Shown here: positions 33,848 to 42,639 of the stretch, piece after piece | Numbering within the stretch: the first letter of the stretch is position 1 | Layout of the letters: each line of letters starts with the position of its first letter | NCBI GenBank assembly: GCA_027922465.2 | Contig: BQMF02000330.1 | Coordinates: 62,001-126,000, forward strand | DNA: 64,000 nucleotides | From: Turritopsis dohrnii | Lineage: Eukaryota > Cnidaria > Hydrozoa > Anthoathecata > Oceaniidae | Direction: 5' to 3' | Made by a program: the position numbers and the translations under genes | Notes under the pieces: generated by a model | The model's database searches: none | Seen by the model: the letters and a program-made list of their open reading frames with translations, nothing else | Told to the model about the DNA's origin: nothing

Positions 33848-35263
33848 CCGGGTGGTCCAAAAAAAACGTGTCCAAATTTATTTTATTTATAAAGCTTAGT
33901 GTCTTTTACCTAGAGTCGCAGAAATTCGCACCGGAAAACTATAAGTACTTTTGGGCTCAAAAACGGAAAATGGACTCAAACGAATGGATTTAGGGACAAC
34001 TATGATATTTTTTCTAGATACCACTTATTTTTTATTGCAGGAAAATCGTAAAAGATTGACGTCAAAAAGGTGAAATGAAATTTGACAAGCCGAGTTTAAA
34101 ACAATCAAAATTCAAACTATCAATAATTTTCACGATGCAAAAGTTGCATTGATAGACAAAGAATACAGTTTTCAAAGTTTTCATTTGAATTTCATTTTAA
34201 TGCAATTGCCTTGTTTTTCAGCAACAGTTTCTAAACGAGGAACAAACTGTTTGAGAGCTTTGCGTATCTCGACCACATCTTGCGCTACTTCTGACCAGAC
34301 TCTTCTTATTCTTCTTTTCAATTGATCCTCATTATCGAATGGTTGGTTAAATCGGTTTTCATACACTTTTAACTTTATTTTATCCCAGAAGTGATAGTCA
34401 AGGGGATTGCAGTCTGGGGACGAAGGGGGCCATTCAGTTGATTTCACAAACCGTTTCTTCAATCTCTCCTTAAGATAATCTTGTACCAGATTCGACCGAT
34501 GGGATGGCGCGCTATCCTGGATGTACACCCAATCCTTTCGTTTAACGAGTTCATCAATTTCGGGAATAAGTTGTTTGTTTAGGTGTCTGTGGTACGATTT
34601 AGCATTTACTTTGATACCATTGTTGTTGACGAAGAAAGGCTTGGTTGCACCATACCATGAAACACAAGCGGAAACCATGACTTTCTTACTCTGTTTGTTC
34701 TTTTCATGAAACAGACTACCGTCAGGAACATCAGCTTTCTTCTCCTTACCATACACTCTACTGTTCTGATTGTTCATTGGTACCTCTAGAGTAAAATCCT
34801 TCTCATCTTGCCACACACAACGTTCGATGCTCCTTTTGCTTTTTCCAAACCTCTCTGCAAGCGCTGCAGCTCTTTCTGTGCGTCTTTGCTTCGTGGCTTC
34901 ACTCATGAAAAAGTGAATATGCGAAACCGTCAGACTACAATGGAATAGCATCTTTTGAAAAAGAAGACGTTGTATTGACAAAAATTATGCGACATGCTCG
35001 TAGGATATTACTGTCGGATATCTGCAAAAGTTTAGCAAGAGAAAGAACACCCTTTTTGACGTCAATTTTCATACAACTCAAAAATTATATGCCAACTTCA
35101 AAAGTTCATAACTTTATAGCAAATGGTCCAATATGCAAGATATTTTGGATTTCGTTTGTAAACATACGAAATAATTTTTGTACAAAAGTTAAGCTAAAAT
35201 GCATTGATAATTTTGGAGAAATTAAGGATTAAATTTTGGACATGTTTTTTTTGGACCACCCGG
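33848..35263 (-). mobile_element. 1,416-bp mariner-like element inserted in LINE ORF2
   Basis: Termini are perfect-looking inverted repeats beginning CCGGGTGGTCCAAAAAAAAC (33848 onward) and its inverse ending at 35263, with one mismatch in the first 24 bp. A TA lies at each side (33846-33847 and 35264-35265), the standard mariner duplication. Taking out the element with one TA puts the two ORF2 parts back in the same frame. It encodes a transposase at 34181-34981. Confidence 0.95.
34181..34981 (-). CDS. mariner transposase with shortened DNA-binding region
   Basis: The frame encodes 266 residues, against about 340 for a full mariner transposase. A helix-turn-helix-like part (Ala-Glu-Arg-Phe-Gly-Lys-Ser-Lys-Arg-Ser-Ile, residues 42-52) runs almost directly into the first catalytic segment, Asp59 in Trp-Gln-Asp-Glu-Lys-Asp-Phe. 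The second Asp is residue 156 (Ile-Gln-Asp-Ser-Ala-Pro-Ser-His) and the third residue 195 (Ser-Pro-Asp-Cys-Asn-Pro-Leu-Asp-Tyr), with 38 residues between. The missing 70-80 residues would hold the second helix-turn-helix and linker, so this looks like an in-frame internal deletion. It probably cannot bind its ends properly. The real start may be the Met at residue 26. Confidence 0.85.
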   Translation of the reverse strand: MSIQRLLFQKMLFHCSLTVSHIHFFMSEATKQRRTERAAALAERFGKSKRSIERCVWQDEKDFTLEVPMNNQNSRVYGKEKKADVPDGSLFHEKNKQSKKVMVSACVSWYGATKPFFVNNNGIKVNAKSYHRHLNKQLIPEIDELVKRKDWVYIQDSAPSHRSNLVQDYLKERLKKRFVKSTEWPPSSPDCNPLDYHFWDKIKLKVYENRFNQPFDNEDQLKRRIRRVWSEVAQDVVEIRKALKQFVPRLETVAEKQGNCIKMKFK

Positions 35264-35609
35264 TATAATGCTTCAAATGATATAACGAATTATTTCGCAA
35301 TTCGAGATGATTACACCAGGTTTCAGTTAAACAAATGATATTAAAACAGGAATTTGATTCTTCTAAAAGCTCTCGAAAATTATCAAAATTTTTCTTTATG
35401 CTTCTAATATTCATATGAAACATAGTTAGACTATCTTTTTGGATAACTTTCTCCAACGTATTTTTGACCTGATTCTGTAAAATGTAGGGTGTTTCCAAAT
35501 TAAGTTCATCAAAGAAGTTAAGGTCTGGATCATGATTATCTTTGAAAATTGAGCCTTTTTGTAGAAAAGGATTTAAAAACCCTTTTTCAAATTCTTCTCT
35601 TTGTTCCAT
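35229..35609 (-). CDS. LINE ORF2 N-terminal part (endonuclease start)
   Basis: An ATG at 35609, 68 bp after the ORF1 stop, opens the N-terminal part of ORF2. Residues about 62-100 show the start of an apurinic-like endonuclease, with Met-Asn-Ile-Arg-Ser and Leu-Thr-Glu-Thr-Trp. The last dozen residues before the stop (Gly-Trp-Ser-Lys-Lys) are translated from the mariner inverted repeat and are not part of the LINE protein. The genuine LINE sequence ends at 35266. Confidence 0.9.
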   Translation of the reverse strand: MEQREEFEKGFLNPFLQKGSIFKDNHDPDLNFFDELNLETPYILQNQVKNTLEKVIQKDSLTMFHMNIRSIKKNFDNFRELLEESNSCFNIICLTETWCNHLELRNNSLYHLKHYTGWSKKNMSKI

Positions 35610-35677
35610 TTTAGTTGAGTTAATTTGTGTATTTAGAAATATATTTAATATCTATGTTGTTCAAAAGATATTTATAC

Positions 35678-36421
35678 TCATACAGATCCTCCCTGCGCAG
35701 CATTTCCTTTTCTATCACTTACAAAAAGTGTCTTATAAACGACTTTTGTATACTTACCTTGCTTTCGTAATTCTTTTGCTTTCGAGAATAACTCCTTCCG
35801 CTTTTCAATTGTTCTCTCAGAATAATCTTCATTTATATAAAGTTTATTTTTCCACAATTTTTTCTCTATATACTTTTCCAATACCTTTGCCTTTTCTTTA
35901 TAGTTAAGAAATCTAACTATTATCGTTCTGCTTTTCTTTTCTCCATCTTCGTCTTTTACAGTCTTCCCTGTACGATGTGCTCTTTCAATTACGATTTCTT
36001 CCGTCATCCCTATTTCATTCAAAATCACCTCCTTCACAACTTTTTCAGTTTCCTCCCATGTCTCGTTTTCTTTTTCCTTCACTCCTTCAATTCTGAGATT
36101 GTTTCGTCTACTTCTGTCTTCTAAATCGGACAATTTTTCCTTTATTGTTTCGTTTTCTTTTTTTCTCTCCTCAGTAATTCCTTTCTTAATTTGACAATCC
36201 ACTTCTTCCAATTTGCTTTCCACCATTTGACTGTGGAATTGAATCGAGCTTTTTAGTTCTTTTATTTCTTTTTTCTGCAGCGCGTTTTCGATTTTCATTT
36301 CTTCCATTCTCTTTTCCATGCTTTCCATCCTTCCGTTAAATACGTTTAAAATAGTTTGTTCATGGATTTTTATAATCTCTTGCACTTGTGCAAAGGTGAA
36401 AACTTCTGCTTTTGGAGGCAT
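35678..36421 (-). CDS. LINE ORF1 RNA-binding protein
   Basis: 247 residues from ATG at 36421. Residues about 25-100 are a long coiled coil rich in Glu and Lys with regular hydrophobic spacing. Residues about 94-110 read Asp-Leu-Glu-Asp-Arg-Ser-Arg-Arg-Asn-Asn-Leu-Arg-Ile, a hallmark of L1-type ORF1 proteins, followed by an RRM-like part with Glu-Arg-Ala-His-Arg-Thr-Gly-Lys and Ile-Ile-Val-Arg-Phe-Leu. A basic C-terminal region follows. ORF1 proteins trimerise through the coiled coil, coat the element's RNA and act as chaperones. The frame is complete, with no sign of decay, and lies just before ORF2. Confidence 0.9.
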   Translation of the reverse strand: MPPKAEVFTFAQVQEIIKIHEQTILNVFNGRMESMEKRMEEMKIENALQKKEIKELKSSIQFHSQMVESKLEEVDCQIKKGITEERKKENETIKEKLSDLEDRSRRNNLRIEGVKEKENETWEETEKVVKEVILNEIGMTEEIVIERAHRTGKTVKDEDGEKKSRTIIVRFLNYKEKAKVLEKYIEKKLWKNKLYINEDYSERTIEKRKELFSKAKELRKQGKYTKVVYKTLFVSDRKGNAAQGGSV

Positions 36422-36460
36422 AGTAAAAAAATCAAAAATTTAATGAAAAAATAGAAATCG

Positions 36461-37588
36461 AAAACTCTCGAAAGAAAAACAATGTCTTTCAGTTTAAAAG
36501 TGGTAGCAAAATTCCAGTGGAAAATGAAGAGAACAGATAAAAGTGTTTACAGTCGGAAAGTGTGCCTGAAAGTACATAGAGTGTTATACTTACTTGCGTA
36601 CAGGTATGAAATATAGAAAGTAAAGAGTGTTTGGAAATGATTTGAATGGTTACAGAAAATGAGCGATGTTGTTTACTTATGTTGTTGTTTATTTGTTTAC
36701 TTATGATAGTGTGAAATGGTATCTTTTTTGTTTGAATTAAAAGTTAGTTAGAACATAATTATGCCGAATAAAAAGTAAAAGGGTCTGCGGCGCGAAGCAA
36801 CAGCAGATATTGGTTTACCCGTGGATGATGATGATGATGATCCTAAAACGGCCAAAAGTGACGTCACGTTGTGTGCTGTTTACATGGCTCTTATGATCCC
36901 TGGTCACACGACTTCAAATTTCAGTAGCGTGAATTCCCGTCAATAAAGCATTGATTTATTTGCGGCAGTGTGTTTTTCTACATCAATTGGTTTTTTGTGA
37001 AGAGGTACATATATCTTCTCAAGACAACCTGGCGATAAACTTTCAATTTTAGCTGCCATTAATTCGTTAGAGGAAGTCATCACTCAGCAAAACCCAATTT
37101 TTTCACTAAAAATGTCTTTCTTGCCTGAATAAAATGTGCTTTCGTTGGCTTTGCCTCGAAGACTGTTTTTGCTTCCTTATAATTAAATTTGGGGTTATGT
37201 ATGATCCTCACAACCCCAAAGCGTTGACTATTTATCAGATTCGTTTGTACAACCTCCATCATTTGTAGGGTCTAATTTTGATTTTGTATCCAGTTTGAGG
37301 GAATTCACCACACAGCGGACAACGTTTGTTTATAAATCACAAATATTTAAGAAACGAAATTAAGCAAATTTAGATGTCATTGAGATTATGCATATATGGA
37401 TTTCCATATTGTTGGTTTTAATACTTCCAAACCCAACATGTTTCCCCTTTACGTTGTAATTTGTGCCATAGTCACAAGAAAAAGATAGTCTGGAAGCTCT
37501 GCGGGCCGTTTTTGTATTTTCTATTGCATTGCCGTTTTCAAGTAGAAATGTTGTTTGACGGCCGGCTCATCCTGCACAGAATATCAAA
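36461..37588. other. LINE 5' flank and region before the C2H2 gene
   Basis: Up to about 36770 may be LINE 5' UTR. A short GATGAT microsatellite lies at 36825-36842. A small minus-strand frame starts with Met-Thr-Ser-Ser-Asn near 37078 but stops within about 45 codons and is unrecognised. No inverted terminal repeat shared with the right side of the P-like unit was found by eye. Confidence 0.4.
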
Positions 37589-38761
37589 ATGGCGCATAGT
37601 GAGAGTGTTTTCTTTGCTGGAGAAGAACTTGATGATCTGTTTTACCTTCTCGATGGAGGCTTTCTTGATGATGACATGGATTTGAATAATGAAATAGATG
37701 CTGTAGTGACCGAAATAGCTGTTGACACAAATCAAGCCACAAAATGTAATCATTGTGAGAAAATATGTAAATCACGGAGAGGATTAGCACGACATATCAA
37801 CACTAAACATAAATTTCATTCTCCTGAATCTGTTGATGAAGAAAAAGATGTTTTCTCATTAAAAAAGCTACCGTTGTGCACTCTCAGTTCCATTTTGAAA
37901 AAATGTGCCACTATTGTTGCTGCAGATTTATGTTTACCTGAAGAAACCAGAAAAATCTTTGAAAATTTTTCTATTTCTTGGGAAGAAACAAAAAATTTAT
38001 GGGAAAAGTTAAGGCCCATTTTTGACAATTTTGATGGCAATGCTGAAAAATTTTATGCACATTTTTATGGGTTGTTGGCTGAGAATGTTTTCCCTTTAAA
38101 ATACGACTTTATTTATTCTAATATCTTGATGAGTGAAGTAGCAAACCATCTTCTAATTCATCTTTCTGATATCAACACAAAAAACACTGATCCAAAAGCC
38201 ATAACATCTATCACTGATAAAGAAACAAAATGCCTTCAGTATATAAGTGGATTTATACTTCATAAGCTTTATAACAAATTCAGGTTTTCAAAAAAGTGTA
38301 CTAATATTTATAATAGACAGTGTGCTGCTATTTTACATGCATGTAAAATTGATTTTGATGTTTCACAAACTCTAGTTAATGCTCGTGACCGTGGGGGGTT
38401 ATGGAGAGTTAACAAACAAATGCAAGATCTGTTTTTGAAAAGTGAAAAAATCTTTAGATCTGAAACAGCACAGTTTTCAGTTAAAATTGTATGTGCAGAC
38501 ATGGTCAAAAGAATGCTTGAAGACTGCACCATAAGATCAAAATATAAAACCATTTGTTATGACATTGATCCAAAAGTTAATTCAGAAATCAGCATGAATC
38601 TTTTGGAACAAATACTCACGTTATTTGTACGAGTTCGCACTTTCTCATTTGCTAAAGATGTTCGTGAGAAACATAAAGCTGCAAAAAAAACATCAAAGAA
38701 GCGTTCTTTGCGGACCGAAATTAAACAAGCAAGTGTTAGCAAAGATGGTGGTGGACATTGA
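37589..38761 (+). CDS. C2H2 zinc-finger protein of a P-like transposon unit
   Basis: An intact frame of 390 residues starting at AAAATGGCG. The first 45 residues are acidic. Residues 53-74 form a C2H2 finger (Cys53, Cys56, His69, His74) with Arg-Gly-Leu-Ala-Arg-His, the only clear domain. Residues about 205-235 contain Cys-Leu-Gln-Tyr-Ile-Ser-Gly-Phe, similar to a segment seen in the C-terminal part of P-type transposases. Residues about 265-290 contain Arg-Asp-Arg-Gly-Gly-Leu-Trp, found in many transposon-associated proteins of marine invertebrates as I recall. The tail is basic. It converges with the P-type transposase gene 700 bp downstream. A role as second transposon protein, for example in DNA binding, is inferred. 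Confidence 0.6.
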   Translation: MAHSESVFFAGEELDDLFYLLDGGFLDDDMDLNNEIDAVVTEIAVDTNQATKCNHCEKICKSRRGLARHINTKHKFHSPESVDEEKDVFSLKKLPLCTLSSILKKCATIVAADLCLPEETRKIFENFSISWEETKNLWEKLRPIFDNFDGNAEKFYAHFYGLLAENVFPLKYDFIYSNILMSEVANHLLIHLSDINTKNTDPKAITSITDKETKCLQYISGFILHKLYNKFRFSKKCTNIYNRQCAAILHACKIDFDVSQTLVNARDRGGLWRVNKQMQDLFLKSEKIFRSETAQFSVKIVCADMVKRMLEDCTIRSKYKTICYDIDPKVNSEISMNLLEQILTLFVRVRTFSFAKDVREKHKAAKKTSKKRSLRTEIKQASVSKDGGGH

Positions 38762-38779
38762 TGGTTCCTGCTAAATTAA

Positions 38780-39452
38780 AAACGGCTATTTTTATAGCCA
38801 CAAATTTGTGAAAACATTTATTTTTGAGCTAATGTGACTAGAAGAAGTGCAACTAGAAGAATTTTGGTAAGTATACTTATTTGTTTAATAATTGCATTTT
38901 AATTAATTTTATTTGTTGGTGCTCAAGCGAATAGCCTTTTATGGGAACTAGGTTTTTCTATGCATGAATAATAATCAGAACAAAATAAAATATTATAGCC
39001 AAGTAACATTTTTTTCCAGGTGTGTTACTGATTGTGTGTTCATAAAAACCATGTTTCAAGAAATCTGTTGAACCACATTCACATAAGTAACCATGTGCAA
39101 ACAAGTTCTTCTTTCTTTCCAAAATCCACATAGCAAATAAAATGTAGTAGCCATTTCAACATCTTCTTACTAATATTGGATTATATTTTCATTGTATCTA
39201 TAAATAGAAGTAAATATATATATAAGTGTTTGTTTGATTTGCAATGACAACAAATATTTACTTTGTATAAGTTATACAAAGTCATGAGGCCATTTAATAG
39301 CAACAGTTTGCTAATCCAGGAAATGGGTCGCTTGTAAATTAAATAAAGTAAAATATATAATGAAATAAATAAAAAATGAAAATCCTAAAATAATTGGTGC
39401 CAACAACAATGCATTTTAAAGCATTTGTGGCTATAAAAATAACCGTTTTGAA
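38780..39452. repeat. inverted repeat pair between the convergent genes
   Basis: AAAACGGCTATTTTTATAGCC at 38779-38799 plus the following ACAAAT is matched in inverse form at 39424-39450, with one mismatch. The left arm is itself a small palindrome (GGCTAT then ATAGCC). The 0.6-kb spacer is AT-rich and non-coding. The pair may provide shared 3' processing signals for the two genes or mark an inner boundary. Confidence 0.7.
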
Positions 39453-39470
39453 TTTTCTAATGTTAGAAAA

Positions 39471-41651
39471 TTATTTTCTTCGCTTTGGTAATGGTGTATC
39501 ATCAATGTCGTTGAATTTGCTAGTTGAGCCTTGAACATTGCCAGCAATAGGTCGTACTGAAAACTGGGATTTGATGGTATTGTCATTGTAACCAGCATCT
39601 CTAACTGTAGGATTATCCTTTCTTTTACCAATGGCACGCTGCCTCCCAAAATAATTTTCAAGATCATCCTGACAGAATCTCTCCGAAAGAACATACGCTA
39701 CACCATTTTCCAGTAAAAATTTCACAACTTCTATAAATGAGTGAACTGTTACTTGAATACCCTCATAGGTTTGCCAAGAAATGAACATTTTGGCTTTAGC
39801 ATTTTGTGTAAAATTACCAGGGCGATCATCAATCGATTCTTTCCACAAACGAAAATACTTTAAAAGACTTTCCAACCATGCAAATCTCTCATCATCAACT
39901 GAAGTGTAGGGTTTTAAAAATGGCTTTCTTTTATGCTGATGCTCAACAGTATTCCTAACATTTAAGCAATCAAAAAATTTGTCCATCATCAAACAAAATT
40001 TGGCAGTTCCTGCAGCTTCTGGTGGCCCAAACTGGTGTAAAACATCAGCAACTGTTTCACTTAATACTTGAGCAGCCAAGTTAACTCTCATGACAGAGTA
40101 AGGTGTTAAATTGATATGATCATTTGTTAGTTTTGGAACAAATTTCAAGCCACTTTCTAATTGCTCATAATAAATTTGGGAGATATGAGACCATAACAGG
40201 CAAAAACCACTATTCCAAATGTACCTTGTAGCACGACCAGATCCAGAATTACTCAAACAATTACGAGCAGTTTTTATCAGGTGTGGTACATCAGCAAAGA
40301 AGTAAATGTAGCGATTACTGTTGGTATGAATGTTTTTTGCACGGTATATAACATCCTCAACTTCAGATTCACCTTGCAAAAATTTGTGCATTCTGAAAAA
40401 ACGACGATTAGGAGATGCACCATCAGCAGTAGCAGCTACAACATGTAAATTTATCTGTTCAAGATAACCAACAGCCTTCCAAAATATAGGCATAATTTGA
40501 TGCGAAGAAATCCCAGTTGTTGCAAATGTTGCAAAACTGAAAGATAGTGGATTTACAATGCTTTTGACTAGAAATACCAATATATGGGTGGCTAGTTCTT
40601 CAACATTCTTTAAAGTTGCATAATTTGTGTTAATATCACCCAAATCAACAAAACCAATAAGTTCACCAGAATATTTGTCCCATACTAAGTCTTCTTGAAT
40701 TTTCATTTCGTCGAACAGAATTGTAACGAATCTTTCAGGTCCAGAAAAATTAATTGTTTTAGCTTTAAGATCATTAATTATAGCAGGGTTAAAACCACGG
40801 GTTGGACGGATGTAATTCTTGTAATCCCGCAATGTTCGTAAACTTGGAAGAACTAATATTCCACTACCAGTTTTGCTATCATATCGTAAATCAGAATATG
40901 CTGAAGATGATTTTGCAGCTAAATTTAAGCAAAACTTAATGATCATAGGATGATATCTGACACTGCTTGAACAGGATGCATTGATGTATTTTTGCTGTTC
41001 ATCCCAAAACAATTTCATAAAATTTGGCACTTCTTTTTGATCACAACCAGAAAACAATGTCTGAAAATCCTGATTCAATTTTGCATCAATAGATTCACCA
41101 TGTTTATGTATAGCAGTTCTCATTTTAGAAAGTTCACTCTCAAGTTGTTTACATTTCAAACGATGATCTTGTAATGTTAGTTTTAATCTTTCTGGAGAAG
41201 TAAATTTTATCGGAGCATTAAGTTTGGCTGGTTTATTTAAAATGGCTGTTTTTCGGTTTTTCTGATAATTATTTTGCTGGAAGGCGGAAGAACAGCATGC
41301 ACAAGCAGTAGTAGTTGAACAATTATTGAGTAGTAGTAAGCAATTACTGGAACGGTAGTATGTGTCTTCATGAGTTCTTGGCTTGTATGACAGTTGCTGG
41401 TAACAGGAATAATCAAATCTTTTGGGAATAACATGCTTTTGAAAATCAATTTCTCTGCTAAGATCACTTGTTTTGATACCTTCACAAAGAATTAATTTTT
41501 CCAGATGGTTAATGAAGTTTGATAAGGTGATATTTGAGAATGAACGATTATATTCAGAGTATAGTTCATGGTCTTCTGATAACATCCATCCAAAAACTCT
41601 CACTGAAAATGTTAATGATTCATCAATGAAAATTTCAAACTTAGGTATCAA
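39471..41651 (-). CDS. P-superfamily transposase (THAP9-like), main exon
   Basis: An open frame of about 726 codons. Residues 155-185 form a short coiled coil. The RNase H-like catalytic residues can be placed at Asp314 (Leu-Phe-Asp-Glu-Met-Lys), Asp410 (Thr-Ala-Asp-Gly-Ala-Ser-Pro-Asn), and Glu665 in Asp-Asp-Leu-Glu-Asn-Tyr-Phe-Gly. Phe-Ala-Asp-Val-Pro-His-Leu-Ile-Lys at 452-460 is also typical of the family. These enzymes use GTP as cofactor and cut P-type ends. No THAP finger is seen. The frame opens at TTG rather than ATG, just before a TACCTAAG that would serve as a splice acceptor, so an upstream exon with the DNA-binding domain is probably missing from view. The C-terminus ends in a basic Lys-Arg-Arg-Lys. 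Confidence 0.85.
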   Translation of the reverse strand: MIPKFEIFIDESLTFSVRVFGWMLSEDHELYSEYNRSFSNITLSNFINHLEKLILCEGIKTSDLSREIDFQKHVIPKRFDYSCYQQLSYKPRTHEDTYYRSSNCLLLLNNCSTTTACACCSSAFQQNNYQKNRKTAILNKPAKLNAPIKFTSPERLKLTLQDHRLKCKQLESELSKMRTAIHKHGESIDAKLNQDFQTLFSGCDQKEVPNFMKLFWDEQQKYINASCSSSVRYHPMIIKFCLNLAAKSSSAYSDLRYDSKTGSGILVLPSLRTLRDYKNYIRPTRGFNPAIINDLKAKTINFSGPERFVTILFDEMKIQEDLVWDKYSGELIGFVDLGDINTNYATLKNVEELATHILVFLVKSIVNPLSFSFATFATTGISSHQIMPIFWKAVGYLEQINLHVVAATADGASPNRRFFRMHKFLQGESEVEDVIYRAKNIHTNSNRYIYFFADVPHLIKTARNCLSNSGSGRATRYIWNSGFCLLWSHISQIYYEQLESGLKFVPKLTNDHINLTPYSVMRVNLAAQVLSETVADVLHQFGPPEAAGTAKFCLMMDKFFDCLNVRNTVEHQHKRKPFLKPYTSVDDERFAWLESLLKYFRLWKESIDDRPGNFTQNAKAKMFISWQTYEGIQVTVHSFIEVVKFLLENGVAYVLSERFCQDDLENYFGRQRAIGKRKDNPTVRDAGYNDNTIKSQFSVRPIAGNVQGSTSKFNDIDDTPLPKRRK

Positions 41652-41910
41652 ATGAACAGATACACAGGTTATAACAGCAAATGAAATACTTTCTACATTG
41701 ACTTAGCTAACCCTTTTTCAAGAGTCGTTTTTATACCTTTATATTTTATGAAAGACTATACTTATGTTTTACGGAATATTTTTTAATAATGACCAGCTTT
41801 AAACTTTGGCAGTGTTATGAGCTATTTGTTCCCCAATTAATTTATAAACTACATGTAAATATTTATTTGAATAAGAAGATTTTATCATCAGTTTTCTTAT
41901 TGATTTCTTT

Positions 41911-41932
41911 ATTCATTCATTCATTCATTCAT
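41911..41932. repeat. ATTC microsatellite
   Basis: Five to six units of ATTC. It could be the 3' tail of a decayed LINE, but no coding remnant adjoins it. Confidence 0.85.
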
Positions 41933-41999
41933 TATTACTGAAACATAAAGACATTGAGAAACTAATTATGAGTCTTCTGTTACCCAAAGAGAAACGCAT

Positions 42000-42346
42000 C
42001 TGAAAACACATCTTAAAGTGGTTTTAAAAGCGTTTTTAGCAGATAAAACGACGTCTTTAAAACGTTAGAAAAAGACGTCTTAAATCCGTCTTAAACTAGT
42101 CGGATTTGTCCGTTTAGAAAACGTCTTTTTACAACGTCTTAAAGACGTCTTGGAAAGACGTTTTTTAAACGTCTTAAAGAAGTTTTAAACGTCTAAAATG
42201 CGTTTTAAAAACGTCTTAAAGACGTCTTGGAAGACGTCTTAAAGACGTCTTGAAAAGACGTTTTCTAAACGGACAAATCCGACCAGTTTAAGACGGATTT
42301 AAGACGTCTTCCAAGACGTCTTTAAGACGTTTTTAAAACGTCTTTT
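42000..42346. mobile_element. GACGTC-rich palindromic repeat
   Basis: The segment is built from variants of AAAACGTCTTAAAGACGTC. A left arm around 42068-42132 and a right arm around 42253-42310 are inverse copies with few differences, including a shared GGACAAATCCGACNAGTTTA core. The whole would fold into a long hairpin. The right end reads CTTTTTGCCGGCTGGG; no matching left terminus was found, so the copy may be truncated. It is a foldback MITE-type repeat of unassigned family. Confidence 0.75.
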
Positions 42347-42639
42347 TGCCGGCTGGGAATTGATCTTTAACAAGTTAATGATCTGAAACCATGATATTTT
42401 CCTCAGTAACTTTCGGAAGAATTATCATTTCTTCTTCAAGGTTATCTTGGTTAACTTGTTCTTCACGCAAATCTTAAGTGGAAATCTCAGATCTAGGAAA
42501 TCATTAGGAATGTTATCATGATGAATTTCTATGACAAATGGATTGTGTTCCTGAAAACATTGAAAACCTGAATAAATAGATTCTGGAGAGACAGACACAA
42601 AGTAAACATGTCCATGGAAAGCTAATATTCTTTTCAGTT

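Larger units (their letters stand above)
30806..36460 (-). mobile_element. near full-length non-LTR retrotransposon (CR1/L2-like) with nested mariner
   Basis: In order on the minus strand: ORF1 (36421-35678), ORF2 start (35609), a mariner insertion (35263-33848), the rest of ORF2 to 31126, a 3' UTR of about 290 bp, and an AATC microsatellite tail. Both ORFs lack stops apart from the mariner. Without the mariner the element is about 4.2 kb. The 5' end is not defined; I placed it just upstream of ORF1. It uses an apurinic-like endonuclease plus reverse transcriptase for target-primed insertion. Confidence 0.85.

Noticed and set aside
37816..38742. Minus-strand frames opposite the C2H2 gene
   Set aside because: They are shorter, lack motifs, and lie antisense to an intact 390-residue frame with a zinc finger.
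36780..42000. Terminal inverted repeats around the two-gene P-like unit
   Set aside because: I compared the flanks by eye and found no convincing pair, so no element borders are claimed.
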